Of a stretch of 64,000 nucleotides of DNA, positions 50,470 through 59,428 are shown in pieces (the stretch's first letter is position 1; the number at the start of each line of letters is the position of its first letter). A program made the translations under genes and the position numbers. The notes under the pieces were generated by a model. That model saw only the letters and a list, made by a program, of their open reading frames with translations. It searched no databases and was not told where the DNA came from. Source of the stretch: Thermoproteota archaeon (GTDB taxonomy: Archaea > Korarchaeota > Korarchaeia > Korarchaeales > Korarchaeaceae); contig JAOZGJ010000010.1 of assembly GCA_027491785.1 (NCBI GenBank), positions 18,028 through 82,027 on the forward strand. The letters run 5' to 3'.

Positions 50470-52184
50470 CTTATCACCTCTATCAGGTTCAGAAATTCCT
50501 CCACGCTGATGATTTTGCTGGGAACTCCATGTTCTTCCATAGATATGGCCAGTCTCGTTATCTGTGGTGGCATTACTCCTGCCCGTCGAAGCCTATCTAT
50601 CTCAGTGAAGACCATGTGAGGATCTTCATCCAATATGATCTTCCCGTCCGTCATGACTGCTACCCGGTTGGCATACCTCGCGATAAGGTCCATATCGTGC
50701 GTGATCATTATTATCGTCTTCCCTTTACTGTGGAGATCCTTCGCTAGATCCGCTAGTAAGTATCTACCCTTATAATCCTGAGCGGTAGTTGGTTCATCTA
50801 GGATAACCACTTCGGGATCCAAGGCTAGGGTAGCTGCAGCAGCAAGAAGCCTTCTCTCACCAAAGCTGAGCTTGAATGGGAAGAAATCGGCCTTCTCCTT
50901 CAAACCGACCATATCAAGTATTTCAAGGGCACGCCTCCTAGCCTCTTCACCTTTGATCCCGATATTTCTGAGGCCAAACAGTACCTCTTCTAGGGCTGAA
51001 ATCGTGAAGAGTTGATAATCAGGGTTCTGGAGGATCAATCCAATCCTCCTAGCTAATTCCCCAACGGTAAACTTCGAAACATTCTCCCCTCTAAATAGTA
51101 TCTCACCTCTTTGAGGTCTCACGAGCCCTATTATAGCTTTAACTAGAGTTGACTTCCCAGATCCATTCATCCCAATAATTCCTAAGAAATCACCTTCGTA
51201 GACCGTTAAGTTCACGCTATCTAGGGCTTTCACCCTACCAGGATACTCATAGTACACGTCCCTTACCTCTATGATCACATCTCCCTTTTCCCTAGGCCTT
51301 ACTTCCATTTCACCTGATATCTTTATTTTTTCATCATTTGATAATTTAATTAAAATATTTTTAGCTTCATACTCATTTATAGGTATTTTTTCTATGTAAT
51401 GAACGCCCTTTTCCTCCCTCAACTTATACATCAATATCGCCACATCAGGGGCCTTAACTCCCGAGTACTCCATCAGCCCTACATTGGAGAATATCTCCTC
51501 TGGAGTACCTTGAGCCTGTATGCTTCCATCCTTGAGCACTATTATCCTATCCGCTATTTCCGATATCTCCTCGGTTTGATGGGTCGTTATAATCATGGTG
51601 GTCCCCCTCTTCTTGAGCTCTCTTAGAGTAGCCATCACCTCCCTAACGCCAACAGGATCTAGCTGCGAAGTTGGTTCATCTAGGACAAGAACATCTGATT
51701 TCATTGCTAAGGCAGATGCCAACACTAATCTCTGCTTTTGCCCCCCTGATAATTCATCTGGGGACCTATCCTCTAAACCGCTTAGACCAGTAACCTCCAA
51801 GGCCCACTTAACGGTCTTTTTAATCTCTTCTTTACTTAGGCCGAGATTACTTGGACCAAATGCCACCTCCATGAAAACCGTCGGCGAGAATATCTGGGAA
51901 TCGGGATCCTGTAGCACTATCGAAACCTTCTTGGATAGCTCCCTCATGGGAAAGTTCTTGGGCTCGAGGCCAGCAACGGATACCCTTCCCTTTATTACTC
52001 CACCGTATATATGAGGTATAACTCCTGAGAGGAGATAACAGAGCGTAGTCTTACCAGCTCCATTCTCGCCTACGACGCTGACCACTTCACCCTTTTTAAC
52101 AAAAAAAGAGATGTTTTTGAGTGCGACTGTTCCATCTGGATATGTGAAGGTGACATTTTCGAGCTCGACGATGCTTTCTGGCAT
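50466..52184 (-). CDS. ecfA: ECF transporter double ATPase (fused EcfA)
   Basis: A 572-residue protein with two ABC domains in one chain. The first has GENGAGKTTLCYLL near residue 38 and LSGGQKQRLVLA near 145. The second has GMNGSGKSTLVKAI near 335 and the variant signature LSFGERRLLAAA near 447, with Walker B VVILDEPTTAQD. This fused form replaces the EcfA1/EcfA2 pair. It serves EcfT (overlapping downstream) and the S component upstream, and could be shared with the ThiW protein at 59425. Confidence 0.9.
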   Translation of the reverse strand: MPESIVELENVTFTYPDGTVALKNISFFVKKGEVVSVVGENGAGKTTLCYLLSGVIPHIYGGVIKGRVSVAGLEPKNFPMRELSKKVSIVLQDPDSQIFSPTVFMEVAFGPSNLGLSKEEIKKTVKWALEVTGLSGLEDRSPDELSGGQKQRLVLASALAMKSDVLVLDEPTSQLDPVGVREVMATLRELKKRGTTMIITTHQTEEISEIADRIIVLKDGSIQAQGTPEEIFSNVGLMEYSGVKAPDVAILMYKLREEKGVHYIEKIPINEYEAKNILIKLSNDEKIKISGEMEVRPREKGDVIIEVRDVYYEYPGRVKALDSVNLTVYEGDFLGIIGMNGSGKSTLVKAIIGLVRPQRGEILFRGENVSKFTVGELARRIGLILQNPDYQLFTISALEEVLFGLRNIGIKGEEARRRALEILDMVGLKEKADFFPFKLSFGERRLLAAAATLALDPEVVILDEPTTAQDYKGRYLLADLAKDLHSKGKTIIMITHDMDLIARYANRVAVMTDGKIILDEDPHMVFTEIDRLRRAGVMPPQITRLAISMEEHGVPSKIISVEEFLNLIEVIR

Positions 52185-52200
52185 GTAACAGCTCTTCCCC

Positions 52201-52983
52201 CTACCATATGGCCCCAGCTACCTTAGGCAATCCACTCTTCCTGAGTCCCTCTAATATTGGAATAGCTATTATCGTTATTATTAGGCAGAGTACAGGTATC
52301 CAGATCAGGTAGACGCTAACAGTAGCTATGGTAAGAGTTACAGGATACTTGTAAATGTACCAATATGGATACTCCCAAGGCATCCACCAGAGGAACATCC
52401 CTATTATTACGGTGAAGTAAAGCGCTATGAATCTCTTTGTGCCAGTACCCTCCCTAATTAGCCTTGGGAGCGTCCTAAAACCAATCGGAGTAAGTAGGAT
52501 CGCAAGCCATGGGAGCCAAGTGGGCAGGAAGAGCATGAAGTAAAGAGGCTGAGGGGCTGTATCGAAGCCTCCTGCTGGGCCGGGAATATAATAAGGAACT
52601 AAATTTATTGTTATTATCTGGCTGATGTAGAGAAGTATCGTCACGATATAGTACTTCATATTATTTGCGTTCATGACCAATCCGACAGCTATAGCGGGCA
52701 TTGTTCCAGTAAGGATAACGTCGACTATACCTAGTGGAAATGCCGCAGGTGAGAGTACCCATCCTATAAGACCTCCTATGAAGGCACTAAGTACTCCGCC
52801 GGGGAAACCAAGTATGAAGGGAGCTATTGCAGCTAGAGGAAGGGAGAGGGGCCAATATCCTCCTCCACCTACATAGGGAAAGACGGGTACTATGCTAGTG
52901 GCACCGAGCAAGGCGGAATAGAGAGCTATCCAAGAGACAGGTGCTCTCCTCCTAATCAAAGAGGCTTCTTCTCCCATGATCAT
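52201..52983 (-). CDS. ECF-type S component, substrate unknown
   Basis: A 260-residue membrane protein with about six helices, first of them near WIALYSALLGATSIVPVF. The glycine-rich APFILGFPGGVLSAFIGGLI loop after helix 2 is typical of S components. It is larger than usual (about 180-200) and has an extra aromatic region, MWWMPWEYPYWYIY-like residues near 205-220. Its substrate is not evident; no riboswitch precedes the operon. It overlaps the 78-residue gene by 4 bases. Confidence 0.75.
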   Translation of the reverse strand: MIMGEEASLIRRRAPVSWIALYSALLGATSIVPVFPYVGGGGYWPLSLPLAAIAPFILGFPGGVLSAFIGGLIGWVLSPAAFPLGIVDVILTGTMPAIAVGLVMNANNMKYYIVTILLYISQIITINLVPYYIPGPAGGFDTAPQPLYFMLFLPTWLPWLAILLTPIGFRTLPRLIREGTGTKRFIALYFTVIIGMFLWWMPWEYPYWYIYKYPVTLTIATVSVYLIWIPVLCLIITIIAIPILEGLRKSGLPKVAGAIW

Positions 52984-53216
52984 ACACCCCCACTCTTCTT
53001 ACCTAGGATCGCTAGGATAATACCAACGATCAATAGCCCGATTATCGTATAATTGAATACATTAGGGGGTATTTGCTTCTTAGGAGGGAGGACGTAAAGG
53101 TTATATATCTGTCCAAAGACGGCCACTATGCCCACTATAATCAACAGTATTCCCACGTAATATAACAAGATTTTTGGTACCTTGGTACTCATATAAGGCA
53201 CCTGACGATAGTCCAT
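52980..53216 (-). CDS. small two-helix membrane protein, first gene of the ECF operon
   Basis: A 78-residue protein with two hydrophobic helices (ILLYYVGILLIIVGIVAVFG and YTIIGLLIVGIILAILG). It is not a recognised family. In cobalt and nickel ECF systems small membrane proteins such as CbiN fill a similar place, but there is no sequence match. It is probably an accessory subunit. Confidence 0.65.
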   Translation of the reverse strand: MDYRQVPYMSTKVPKILLYYVGILLIIVGIVAVFGQIYNLYVLPPKKQIPPNVFNYTIIGLLIVGIILAILGKKSGGV

Positions 53217-53501
53217 ACGTCTTGCTTATTAATTTATTGGCTAAGATTCCTTTCTACATGGCGCGTTTTTGTGTAATAACTTTAGCCAGATAATTTTAGC
53301 AGAAACTGGCTTATAAGATAAAAATATGCAATCTATCTGGACGGGAGCATGCCGCGGAACCGGCTTAAGCAATGGATTATACGAGAGTAGACTAAAAACA
53401 TGAAAAGCACGATAATTCACCTTTTAGCTTAAATCCATTCCCTTCGGATCGGAGCTCTGAACAAAACCTTATATTAAAGAAAAACGGTAAGTAAGAAAGG
53501 A
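53217..53501. other. 285-bp divergent promoter region
   Basis: It holds the promoters of the ECF operon (AT-rich around 53221-53240) and of the rightward gene (TATA-like CTTATATTAAAG at 53468-53479). A GC-rich patch near 53350-53375 stands out from the AT-rich surroundings, but I could not fold it into a known RNA. Confidence 0.4.
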
Positions 53502-54821
53502 ATGCCAATGAGCTTACTTGATGCAATAGAATCCGTTTTAAGAGCTGAAGATAAGGATCTTCTGAGAGGATTGGAGGAGGTAAGGAGACCTCCCATAAGG
53601 AGGGTTTCTTATTCCGATGTCCTTCACGGAGATGGTCTTCCTCCTCAGCCCAAACTTGAGTTCATTGAGCCCACAGATCTCAAGGTGGGAAAGGAGCTCT
53701 TCTTAGGCTTAGATCTTCTGAACTCCATGGAGGAGTTAAAGGGACTCGAAGATGCTAGAGCAAGAGCCGAATCTCTAGCCGAGCTTATGAGGGTAAGAGA
53801 GGAGCTCTATCCAGAGGATCATCCTAAGACCCATGTAGCCTTAGCTCTGCCAGAAAGGGAACATCTAGAGACTATAAAGGGGAAATGGACCCACTATGTT
53901 TGGAAGAGCATAGCTTACGATGGAAGCGAGGCACCTAGTTTCGAAGGATGGGTTCATGACGTCAGTTCCATCGCAGATGCCTTGAGAAGCGAAGGGATTA
54001 GAGTAAAAATCTATGGAGGAAGATCTGTTGAGATCCTAGAGGAGATGGGGTATGACGTAGTGAGCATCGAGTTCAGCGATGTGCTGGTGAAGCTAGGCTA
54101 TCCCAGGGATCCCAGCGTTGCTTGGTCAAATTCACCGATCATAATGAACATGACCCTAGATCAAAGGAGGGGAGAGGAAGTAACGGCTTCACAGTTCTTC
54201 AGGAGAGTGGGCCTATATCCCGCTTTCAGGCCGAGATGGTGGTTCGATGGCAGGCATCTAGTCAGGGCAAAAGCAGAGGGAGGAAACTTCATATTAGTTA
54301 AGGCCGGAGATAGGTTCGCTTTATTCACTGGAGTTGGTATCAGGGGAAGTAATAGAGCTACCTTAGAGCTAATCAGGGAATTTCTCTCCATAAAGGGATA
54401 TGACATCGAGATATATGGGGTTCCCCTCCCCGGTTACATAAGGAACTGGAGGACGGGGGCAGTGCATTTAGATGTAGTTATGATGCACGCAGGTCCATCT
54501 CTAATACTCAGCCCAGGGAGGATGGGTTTCTATTCACTAGTCAAGCTGGATGATTGCATAGATATAGTTGAAGCTGGGATTATATTCAAGGAGCTTGGGA
54601 TAGAAGTCGATGAGATGCCCGTGAAGGGTAGTGATATAACGCTTGTAAATGCTCTGAACATAGGTAATGGGAAGCTCATAGTCGATTCCTTTAATGCTGA
54701 AGCGAGTAAATACTTGGAGGAGGAATGGGGATTGGATGTTATAGGAGTATCAATTCCTCAAATAGAGGCTGGAGGCGGCGGTGTGAGGTGCGCAACTAGG
54801 GAGTACTATCCAAGAGATTGA
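53502..54821 (+). CDS. pentein-superfamily enzyme (amidinotransferase/deiminase-like)
   Basis: A 439-residue protein. The C-terminal 260 residues match the guanidine-modifying (pentein) fold. AEGGNFILVKAGDRFALF with GVGIRGSNRATLELI near 260-295 is the acidic substrate loop; GAVHLDVVMMHAG near 325 carries the histidine; GGGGVRCATREYY at the very end has the catalytic cysteine C430. The N-terminal 170 residues are an extra charged segment I do not recognise. It may be an arginine deiminase-like, dimethylarginine-like or amidinotransferase-like enzyme; the substrate cannot be told. ATG 53508 is an alternative start. Confidence 0.78.
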   Translation: MPMSLLDAIESVLRAEDKDLLRGLEEVRRPPIRRVSYSDVLHGDGLPPQPKLEFIEPTDLKVGKELFLGLDLLNSMEELKGLEDARARAESLAELMRVREELYPEDHPKTHVALALPEREHLETIKGKWTHYVWKSIAYDGSEAPSFEGWVHDVSSIADALRSEGIRVKIYGGRSVEILEEMGYDVVSIEFSDVLVKLGYPRDPSVAWSNSPIIMNMTLDQRRGEEVTASQFFRRVGLYPAFRPRWWFDGRHLVRAKAEGGNFILVKAGDRFALFTGVGIRGSNRATLELIREFLSIKGYDIEIYGVPLPGYIRNWRTGAVHLDVVMMHAGPSLILSPGRMGFYSLVKLDDCIDIVEAGIIFKELGIEVDEMPVKGSDITLVNALNIGNGKLIVDSFNAEASKYLEEEWGLDVIGVSIPQIEAGGGGVRCATREYYPRD

Positions 54822-55153
54822 AAAATCGAGATCCTCTCAAATGGTTGCATTCCAACTATCTCAATTTATTATAATTGCGTGAGGAAATATCCCTCCAGTT
54901 TTGATTCTATGGACTAAGATCCCATCGAGACTCTTCAATTCGGTCAGCCTGTCCCTGACTATTGAACTGCAAACTCGTGGGGGGAAGGTAAAAAAAATAC
55001 CCTGAGAAGATAGCCTTTATACTCGATCACTACGCCCCTCCGACCACGATAAGGGCAGCTAGTAACTACATACGTCTTATACCGAGGCAGTGGGTATTGC
55101 CAAGAAGTATTCTTCCCCTTCATGCTCGAATTCCAGTAATACTATCTGAATAG
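54822..55153. other. worn intergenic region with a possible coding remnant
   Basis: Read leftward, 54980-54861 gives about 35 open codons (RDRLTELKSLDGILVHRI is one stretch) ending at a stop at 54861-54863, but no start or upstream continuation is clear. It is probably the tail of a lost gene. Otherwise there is no RNA or regulatory structure I would defend. Confidence 0.35.
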
Positions 55154-55339
55154 CTGAAGGAATACAAGATTAGGAGGGCATTAGAACTCTACAGGGAGGG
55201 GAGGATATCCCTGTGGAGGGCGGCGGAGATAGCTGGCATATCTTACAGGGAGGCGCTAGGAGAGCTGAAGAAAAGAAACATACCCTTTCAGTACGATCTA
55301 GAGGATCTAGAGTCCGATGTAAGATGGGCTACTAAATGA
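55154..55339 (+). pseudogene. UPF0175-family antitoxin, N-terminus missing
   Basis: Sixty-one codons in frame (YKIRRALELYREGRISLWRA, AEIAGISYREALGELKKR) match the C-terminal half of UPF0175 antitoxins, including the helix-turn-helix-like AAEIAGIS. An in-frame TAG lies directly before the first codon (CTG at 55154), and the usual N-terminal 25-30 residues with a start codon cannot be found. Its stop overlaps the DUF3368 toxin start by 4 bases (ATGA), so the pair is a classic antitoxin-toxin arrangement. Either CTG is used as a start or the antitoxin is broken. Confidence 0.7.
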
Positions 55340-55842
55340 CAGCTGTTAGCAACGCAGGCCCCCTCATTCATCTAGCTAAGATAGGCCGATTGGAACTGAT
55401 AAAGAGTATTTTTGGAGATGTGGTTGTTCCGAAGACAGTATGGACTGAAGTGGTCAAAAAGGGCAAGGAGAAAGGAGAGCCTAATGCCTTCCTTGTCGAC
55501 GAGGCTAGATACATTAAAGTCGTTGAAGATCCCACTGGAGCTGATGAGATTGCCAAGATGTCTGGTATACATGAGGGAGAGGCCTGCGCAATACTCTTAG
55601 CCAAGTCGATGGGAGTTCCAGTTCTTCTAGATGATCCCGGAGCCAGAAGGTTTGCCCAAGGACTTGGATTGACGGTAATAGGATCGGTAGGGAGTCTCAT
55701 CAGAGCTGTCAGGCTGCGAATTATCACAGTTGATGATGGGTTGAGGTACATAGGCGAATTAGCGAATGTGATGTGGTTGAGCGTTGGTGTCTACGAGAGG
55801 GCTCGGAGAGTCGTTGAGGAGATGAGGCACCCTGCAACTTAA
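55336..55842 (+). CDS. DUF3368 PIN-domain-like toxin
   Basis: A 168-residue PIN-like nuclease. SNAGPLIHLAKIGRLELI opens the protein with the region of the first acidic cluster; GIHEGEACAILLAKSMG near 75-91 holds the central acidic residues; VLLDDPGARRFAQGLG near 95-110 holds the third set. Family members are the RNase toxin of UPF0175-DUF3368 modules. The frame is intact, unlike its antitoxin. Overlap with the antitoxin stop predicts coupling. Confidence 0.85.
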   Translation: MTAVSNAGPLIHLAKIGRLELIKSIFGDVVVPKTVWTEVVKKGKEKGEPNAFLVDEARYIKVVEDPTGADEIAKMSGIHEGEACAILLAKSMGVPVLLDDPGARRFAQGLGLTVIGSVGSLIRAVRLRIITVDDGLRYIGELANVMWLSVGVYERARRVVEEMRHPAT

Positions 55843-55967
55843 AGGAACTTCTAACAGACTAGCAGTTGAAATCGGGAACTTTCACGTACCTGCTCGGTAT
55901 ACCGATTGGTCTATACTAGGCTCTGATGTTAGGCCCTAAAGGGCTCTTTTAGCTGAGTAAACGACTT

Positions 55968-56540
55968 TCATACTCCTCTACGAGGTTTAAGGATATGAGC
56001 ACTCCACTCTGGGAAGAGCATTTCAGCTAAGGAAGTAAATAGTGTGGCAGCAGCGGCTAGGTAGAGAACTGGCGATAGTACCGACTCAAGTCCTCTGTCA
56101 AGTACTAAGAGACTATCCGAGGACCTAACAGCCCATGTAAATGGTATTATCTCAGTAATAGCTCTAAGATTTCTTGGTAGGAAATCAAGCGGGAAGTAAA
56201 GACCGGAAATGAACTGGATTAATATCCCTACAGTCACTACGGCTTCATTGGCTGTCTTAGGATCTGGAGATATCTCTGTCATGAGGAGGCCCAAGCTCAT
56301 GCTAGCTAAATCTCCAGTGACCAAAAGCGGTATGAGAAAGGGTGTCTAATTAACCTCAGGTCTTAACCAAAGCATTGCAATGCCAACTAGCGCCACCTGT
56401 GAGTTTCCCAATCCTCTTCCTAAGTAAGTCGCATCTAATATGTTAGAGGGATCCTCAATCCTCTCCTTGAAGGTATCTAAGAAGCTGATTTATTTCATCT
56501 ACCATAATTACCATGGGCTCTTCATATCCGCGTCGCGCGC
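55968..56540 (-). pseudogene. ABC-2 type permease remnant with in-frame stop
   Basis: The last 118 codons (55968-56324) encode an ABC-2 permease C-terminus: MSLGLLMTEISPDPKTANEA, QFISGLYFPLDFLPRNLRAI and TEIIPFTWAVRSSDSLL. Upstream in the same frame the reading continues across a TAG (complement of 56346-56348) into RIEDPSNILDATYLGRGLGN and VALVGIAMLW. It then meets another stop, with a frameshifted continuation near 56460-56520. It is thus a multiply broken gene, perhaps once paired with an ABC ATPase such as the fragment at 62344. Confidence 0.7.
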
Positions 56541-56652
56541 TCATTGTAGATATTGTAAAACGTTGGCCTCAGGGTACTCTAAAAAGAGTATCGTCTCCTG
56601 GCATTCCATACCATCCGCAAAATATTTCAAGGTGTACTGATGCTAAGGGTTG

Positions 56653-56757
56653 GCGGGTACCGGGGGAGCTGGGGAGAACCCGGCTGAGAGGGCGGCTAGC
56701 CTGCCGCCGACCCCACGAACCTGATCCGGGTAATGCCGGCGTAGGGAGCGTGCCCGC
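56653..56757 (+). ncRNA. TPP riboswitch (THI element)
   Basis: All conserved parts of the thiamine pyrophosphate aptamer are present in order: CGGGGGAGC at 56661-56669, the pyrimidine-sensing CTGAGAG at 56684-56690, an optional extra hairpin GGCGGC...GCCGCC at 56691-56708, ACCCC, GAACCTGATCCGGG at 56717-56730, and the pyrophosphate-sensing TAATGCCGGCGTAGGGA at 56731-56747. The closing stem P1 pairs GCGGGTAC (56653-56660) with GTGCCCGC (56750-56757). A TATA-like AAAATATTT at about 56619-56627 would start the RNA just before it. Downstream genes are all thiamine-related. Confidence 0.96.
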
Positions 56758-56777
56758 AGCTCCTTATGCTGGCCAGC

Positions 56778-56799
56778 CCCTCCAGTGCCCGCTGGAGGG
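56778..56799 (+). promoter_or_regulatory. ribosome-site-hiding hairpin (riboswitch expression platform)
   Basis: CCCTCCAG (56778-56785) and CTGGAGGG (56792-56799) form a perfect 8-bp stem with a 6-base loop. The right arm contains the Shine-Dalgarno GGAGGG for ATG at 56805. TPP binding upstream could favour this hairpin and block translation. Confidence 0.75.
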
Positions 56800-56804
56800 A
56801 TATA

Positions 56805-58073
56805 ATGTCAGGGTTAAGGGAAAGTATTAGAAGTCCCCCGGAGTGGGGCATAGAGCCCGTACCCAATAGCGCCAAGATCCTAAGGGGCATAGATCTGTTC
56901 GTCCTCTGGTCGAGCTTAGGTGTCGGCATTCTTGTTCTGCAGGCCGGAGCCTTCATGGTTCCAGCTCTAACAATGGATCAGGTAATCCTAGTATCACTTG
57001 TAGGATCTATCGCAGGTAGCGCGCTCCTAGCAGCTGCAGGGGTAATCGGAGCGAGACACGGGGTCCCTACCATGGTCTCCCTTAGACCTATCTTCGGTTT
57101 CGCAGGATCTTACATTGCAACGATCCTGAATGTGATACAGTTGGTGGGATGGACGGCTTTTGAGCTTAAAGTCATGGCAGATGCATCATCCCTCATTCTG
57201 GGTGGCGGCTATGAGCTGCCTTTCCTTGCCCTGTTCACTATTATAGTCACACTCTTAGCCATAGGAGGGCCCCTTACTGTGGTGAGGCAATGGCTTGAGA
57301 AGTTTGCCATATGGCTCGTTTACGCATCGACAGCTTGGATAACCTACATGGTCATCATAACCCCTAAATGGGCAACTTTTGGAGGGAAAGGGGGTCTCCC
57401 TTGGACCCTTGCTCTCGATCTAGTGATAGCTATGCCAATCTCTTGGATGCCACTAGTTAACGACTATAACAGATTCAGTTCGGAGGTCAGGTCCGGCACC
57501 CTCTCAACACTACTGGGATATACGTTAGCTAACACATGGTTTTACTCTCTGGGAGCGGCTTTAGGTCTGATGTCCGGTCAGGAATTTGTTGCTGCTTCCA
57601 TACTCTCACTTTACTTCGGCTGGATAGCCCTTCTTTTCATATTAGTAGATGAGACGGACAACGCCTTCGCGGATGTCTATTCCTGCGCTCTTTCCATTCA
57701 GAATGCATTCCCTAAGACGAGGCAGTGGAAGCTGATAGTCCTAATATCCATCCTATCATCTGTGCTAGCTTACTTCCTGCCCCTGTCCCAGTATGAGTGG
57801 TTTCTATTGCTCATAGGAGCTAGCTTCGTTCCTCTCTTCGGAACAATGCTTTCCGAGTACTTCTTGGTGAGGAAGGGGAGGATAGAGGTGAGGGAGTTCT
57901 ACGAGGAAGCTCCGAGGATAGTACCTAGATCCATCGTCTCTTGGGTAGCTGGGCTCACCATTTATTTCGCTATAGCCACATACTCCCCTGACGTGGGGGC
58001 TAGTTTACCGTCCTTCCTAGTATCTGCCCTTCTTCAATACATGTTGGGGAGGTGGAGGGGATGGTCTGGCTAG
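56805..58073 (+). CDS. cytX: NCS1-family permease, probable hydroxymethylpyrimidine transporter (CytX type)
   Basis: A 422-residue membrane carrier with 12 helices. The N-terminal [20 protein letters not shown] and [20 protein letters not shown] are the CytX hallmark, and [20 protein letters not shown] is the NCS1 helix 3 region. It probably imports 4-amino-5-hydroxymethyl-2-methylpyrimidine or a related thiamine precursor. The open frame begins at 56766, but GGAGGG at 56794-56799 places the start at ATG 56805. It is the first gene under the TPP riboswitch and overlaps thiD-thiN by 22 bases. Confidence 0.87.
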   Translation: MSGLRESIRSPPEWGIEPVPNSAKILRGIDLFVLWSSLGVGILVLQAGAFMVPALTMDQVILVSLVGSIAGSALLAAAGVIGARHGVPTMVSLRPIFGFAGSYIATILNVIQLVGWTAFELKVMADASSLILGGGYELPFLALFTIIVTLLAIGGPLTVVRQWLEKFAIWLVYASTAWITYMVIITPKWATFGGKGGLPWTLALDLVIAMPISWMPLVNDYNRFSSEVRSGTLSTLLGYTLANTWFYSLGAALGLMSGQEFVAASILSLYFGWIALLFILVDETDNAFADVYSCALSIQNAFPKTRQWKLIVLISILSSVLAYFLPLSQYEWFLLLIGASFVPLFGTMLSEYFLVRKGRIEVREFYEEAPRIVPRSIVSWVAGLTIYFAIATYSPDVGASLPSFLVSALLQYMLGRWRGWSG

Positions 58074-59428
58074 ATATATTCTCTAAAATTCCTGTAGCCA
58101 TGACAATTGCGGGTAGCGATTCGGGTGGGGGAGCCGGGATACAGGCCGACCTAAAGACTTTTATGGCTCTAGGAGTCTATGGAACTGTAGCTCTAACCTC
58201 GATAACAGCTCAGAACACTAAGGCAGTCACAGCCATCCAAGATGTCAGTATAGATGTCGTGAAAGCGCAGATAGATGCAGTGGTGGAGGACATTGGTGTT
58301 GACGCGGCAAAGACCGGGATGCTTCATACTACCGAGATAATAGAGGCTGTGGCTGAGAAGGTGAGAGAGCACCAGATACCCCTAGTCGTGGATCCCGTCA
58401 TGATAGCAAAGAGCGGCGCTCCTCTCCTGAGACCTGATGCCAAGGATACGCTGATTAAGGTCCTCCTGCCCATGGCTAAGATAATTACACCGAATGCGCG
58501 GGAGGCAGAGGTTCTTGCAGGTATTAAGATAGAGAACTTGGAAGATGCAAGGAAAGCAGCGAGGCTCATAGCTGATATGGGTCCCACAGCCGTTATAGTT
58601 AAAGGAGGGCATCTAAAGGGGGCCGAATCCGTAGATGTGCTGTACCACGACGGGAAGTACCTAGAGTTATCAGCACCGAGAATACAATCGAGACATACCC
58701 ATGGCACGGGATGCTCGTTCTCGGCAGCTATAGCTGCCGAGCTGGCCAAGGGCTCCTCCGTAGAGAAAGCATTTAAAGTGGCCAAGGAACTAGTTACATA
58801 CGCTATAAGGTTTGGCATCCCAGTGGGGTCAGGACACGGCCCTTTGAACCCTATGGCGAGGCTTTACAATGACTCTGAGAGATACTATACATGGAAGAGG
58901 GTCAAGGAGGCAGTTGAGCTACTCGAATCGCTAAATAATGCTGAGAAAATCGTGCCTGAAGTCGGAATTAATGTGGCGATGTCGTTACCATATGCTATAG
59001 ATCTTATGGATGTTGTTGCTGTGCCTGGGAGGCTTAGAAGGGTTGGAAATAGGATGAAAGCGTCATCTCCACCAGAATTCGGGGCCAGCTCACACCTAGC
59101 CAGATACATACTTACAGCTAGGAGATACGACGCGAGGGTGAGAGCCGCCTTGAACATAGCCTTCAACGAGAATTTCCTCGTGGAACTAGAGAAGATAGGA
59201 CTTATGATCTCTCACTATGACAGGAGGGAGGAGCCACTGGAGATCAAGGAGCGCGAAGGGGCATCAGTACCTTGGGGAGTTGAACAGGCTGTAAGGAGGG
59301 CGGGAAGGGTTCCTGATGTCATCTACCACAAGGGAGACTGGGGAAAAGAGCCTATGATAGTCTTGCTGGGGAAAGACGCTGTTGAGCTCGCGAAAATAGT
59401 GAAGAAGCTTACAGAGGTGATCAAATGA
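58052..59428 (+). CDS. thiDN: ThiD-ThiN fusion: HMP-phosphate kinase and thiamine-phosphate synthase
   Basis: A 458-residue fusion. Residues 10-265 are ThiD ([50 protein letters not shown]). Residues 285-455 are ThiN, the archaeal thiamine-phosphate synthase domain ([37 protein letters not shown]). It phosphorylates HMP-P and joins HMP-PP to the thiazole phosphate. Starts at ATG 58052 or 58061, following purine-rich GGGGAGGTGGAGGGG. It overlaps thiW by 4 bases. Confidence 0.93.
   Translation: MEGMVWLDIFSKIPVAMTIAGSDSGGGAGIQADLKTFMALGVYGTVALTSITAQNTKAVTAIQDVSIDVVKAQIDAVVEDIGVDAAKTGMLHTTEIIEAVAEKVREHQIPLVVDPVMIAKSGAPLLRPDAKDTLIKVLLPMAKIITPNAREAEVLAGIKIENLEDARKAARLIADMGPTAVIVKGGHLKGAESVDVLYHDGKYLELSAPRIQSRHTHGTGCSFSAAIAAELAKGSSVEKAFKVAKELVTYAIRFGIPVGSGHGPLNPMARLYNDSERYYTWKRVKEAVELLESLNNAEKIVPEVGINVAMSLPYAIDLMDVVAVPGRLRRVGNRMKASSPPEFGASSHLARYILTARRYDARVRAALNIAFNENFLVELEKIGLMISHYDRREEPLEIKEREGASVPWGVEQAVRRAGRVPDVIYHKGDWGKEPMIVLLGKDAVELAKIVKKLTEVIK

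Noticed and set aside
54841..54880. A CRISPR-repeat-like sequence (GTTGCATTCC...) after the pentein gene
   Set aside because: It occurs once and no spaced copies follow, so it is not an array.
56513..56830. Rightward 105-residue frame across the riboswitch
   Set aside because: It is a chance frame through a structured RNA; the TPP aptamer explains the sequence.
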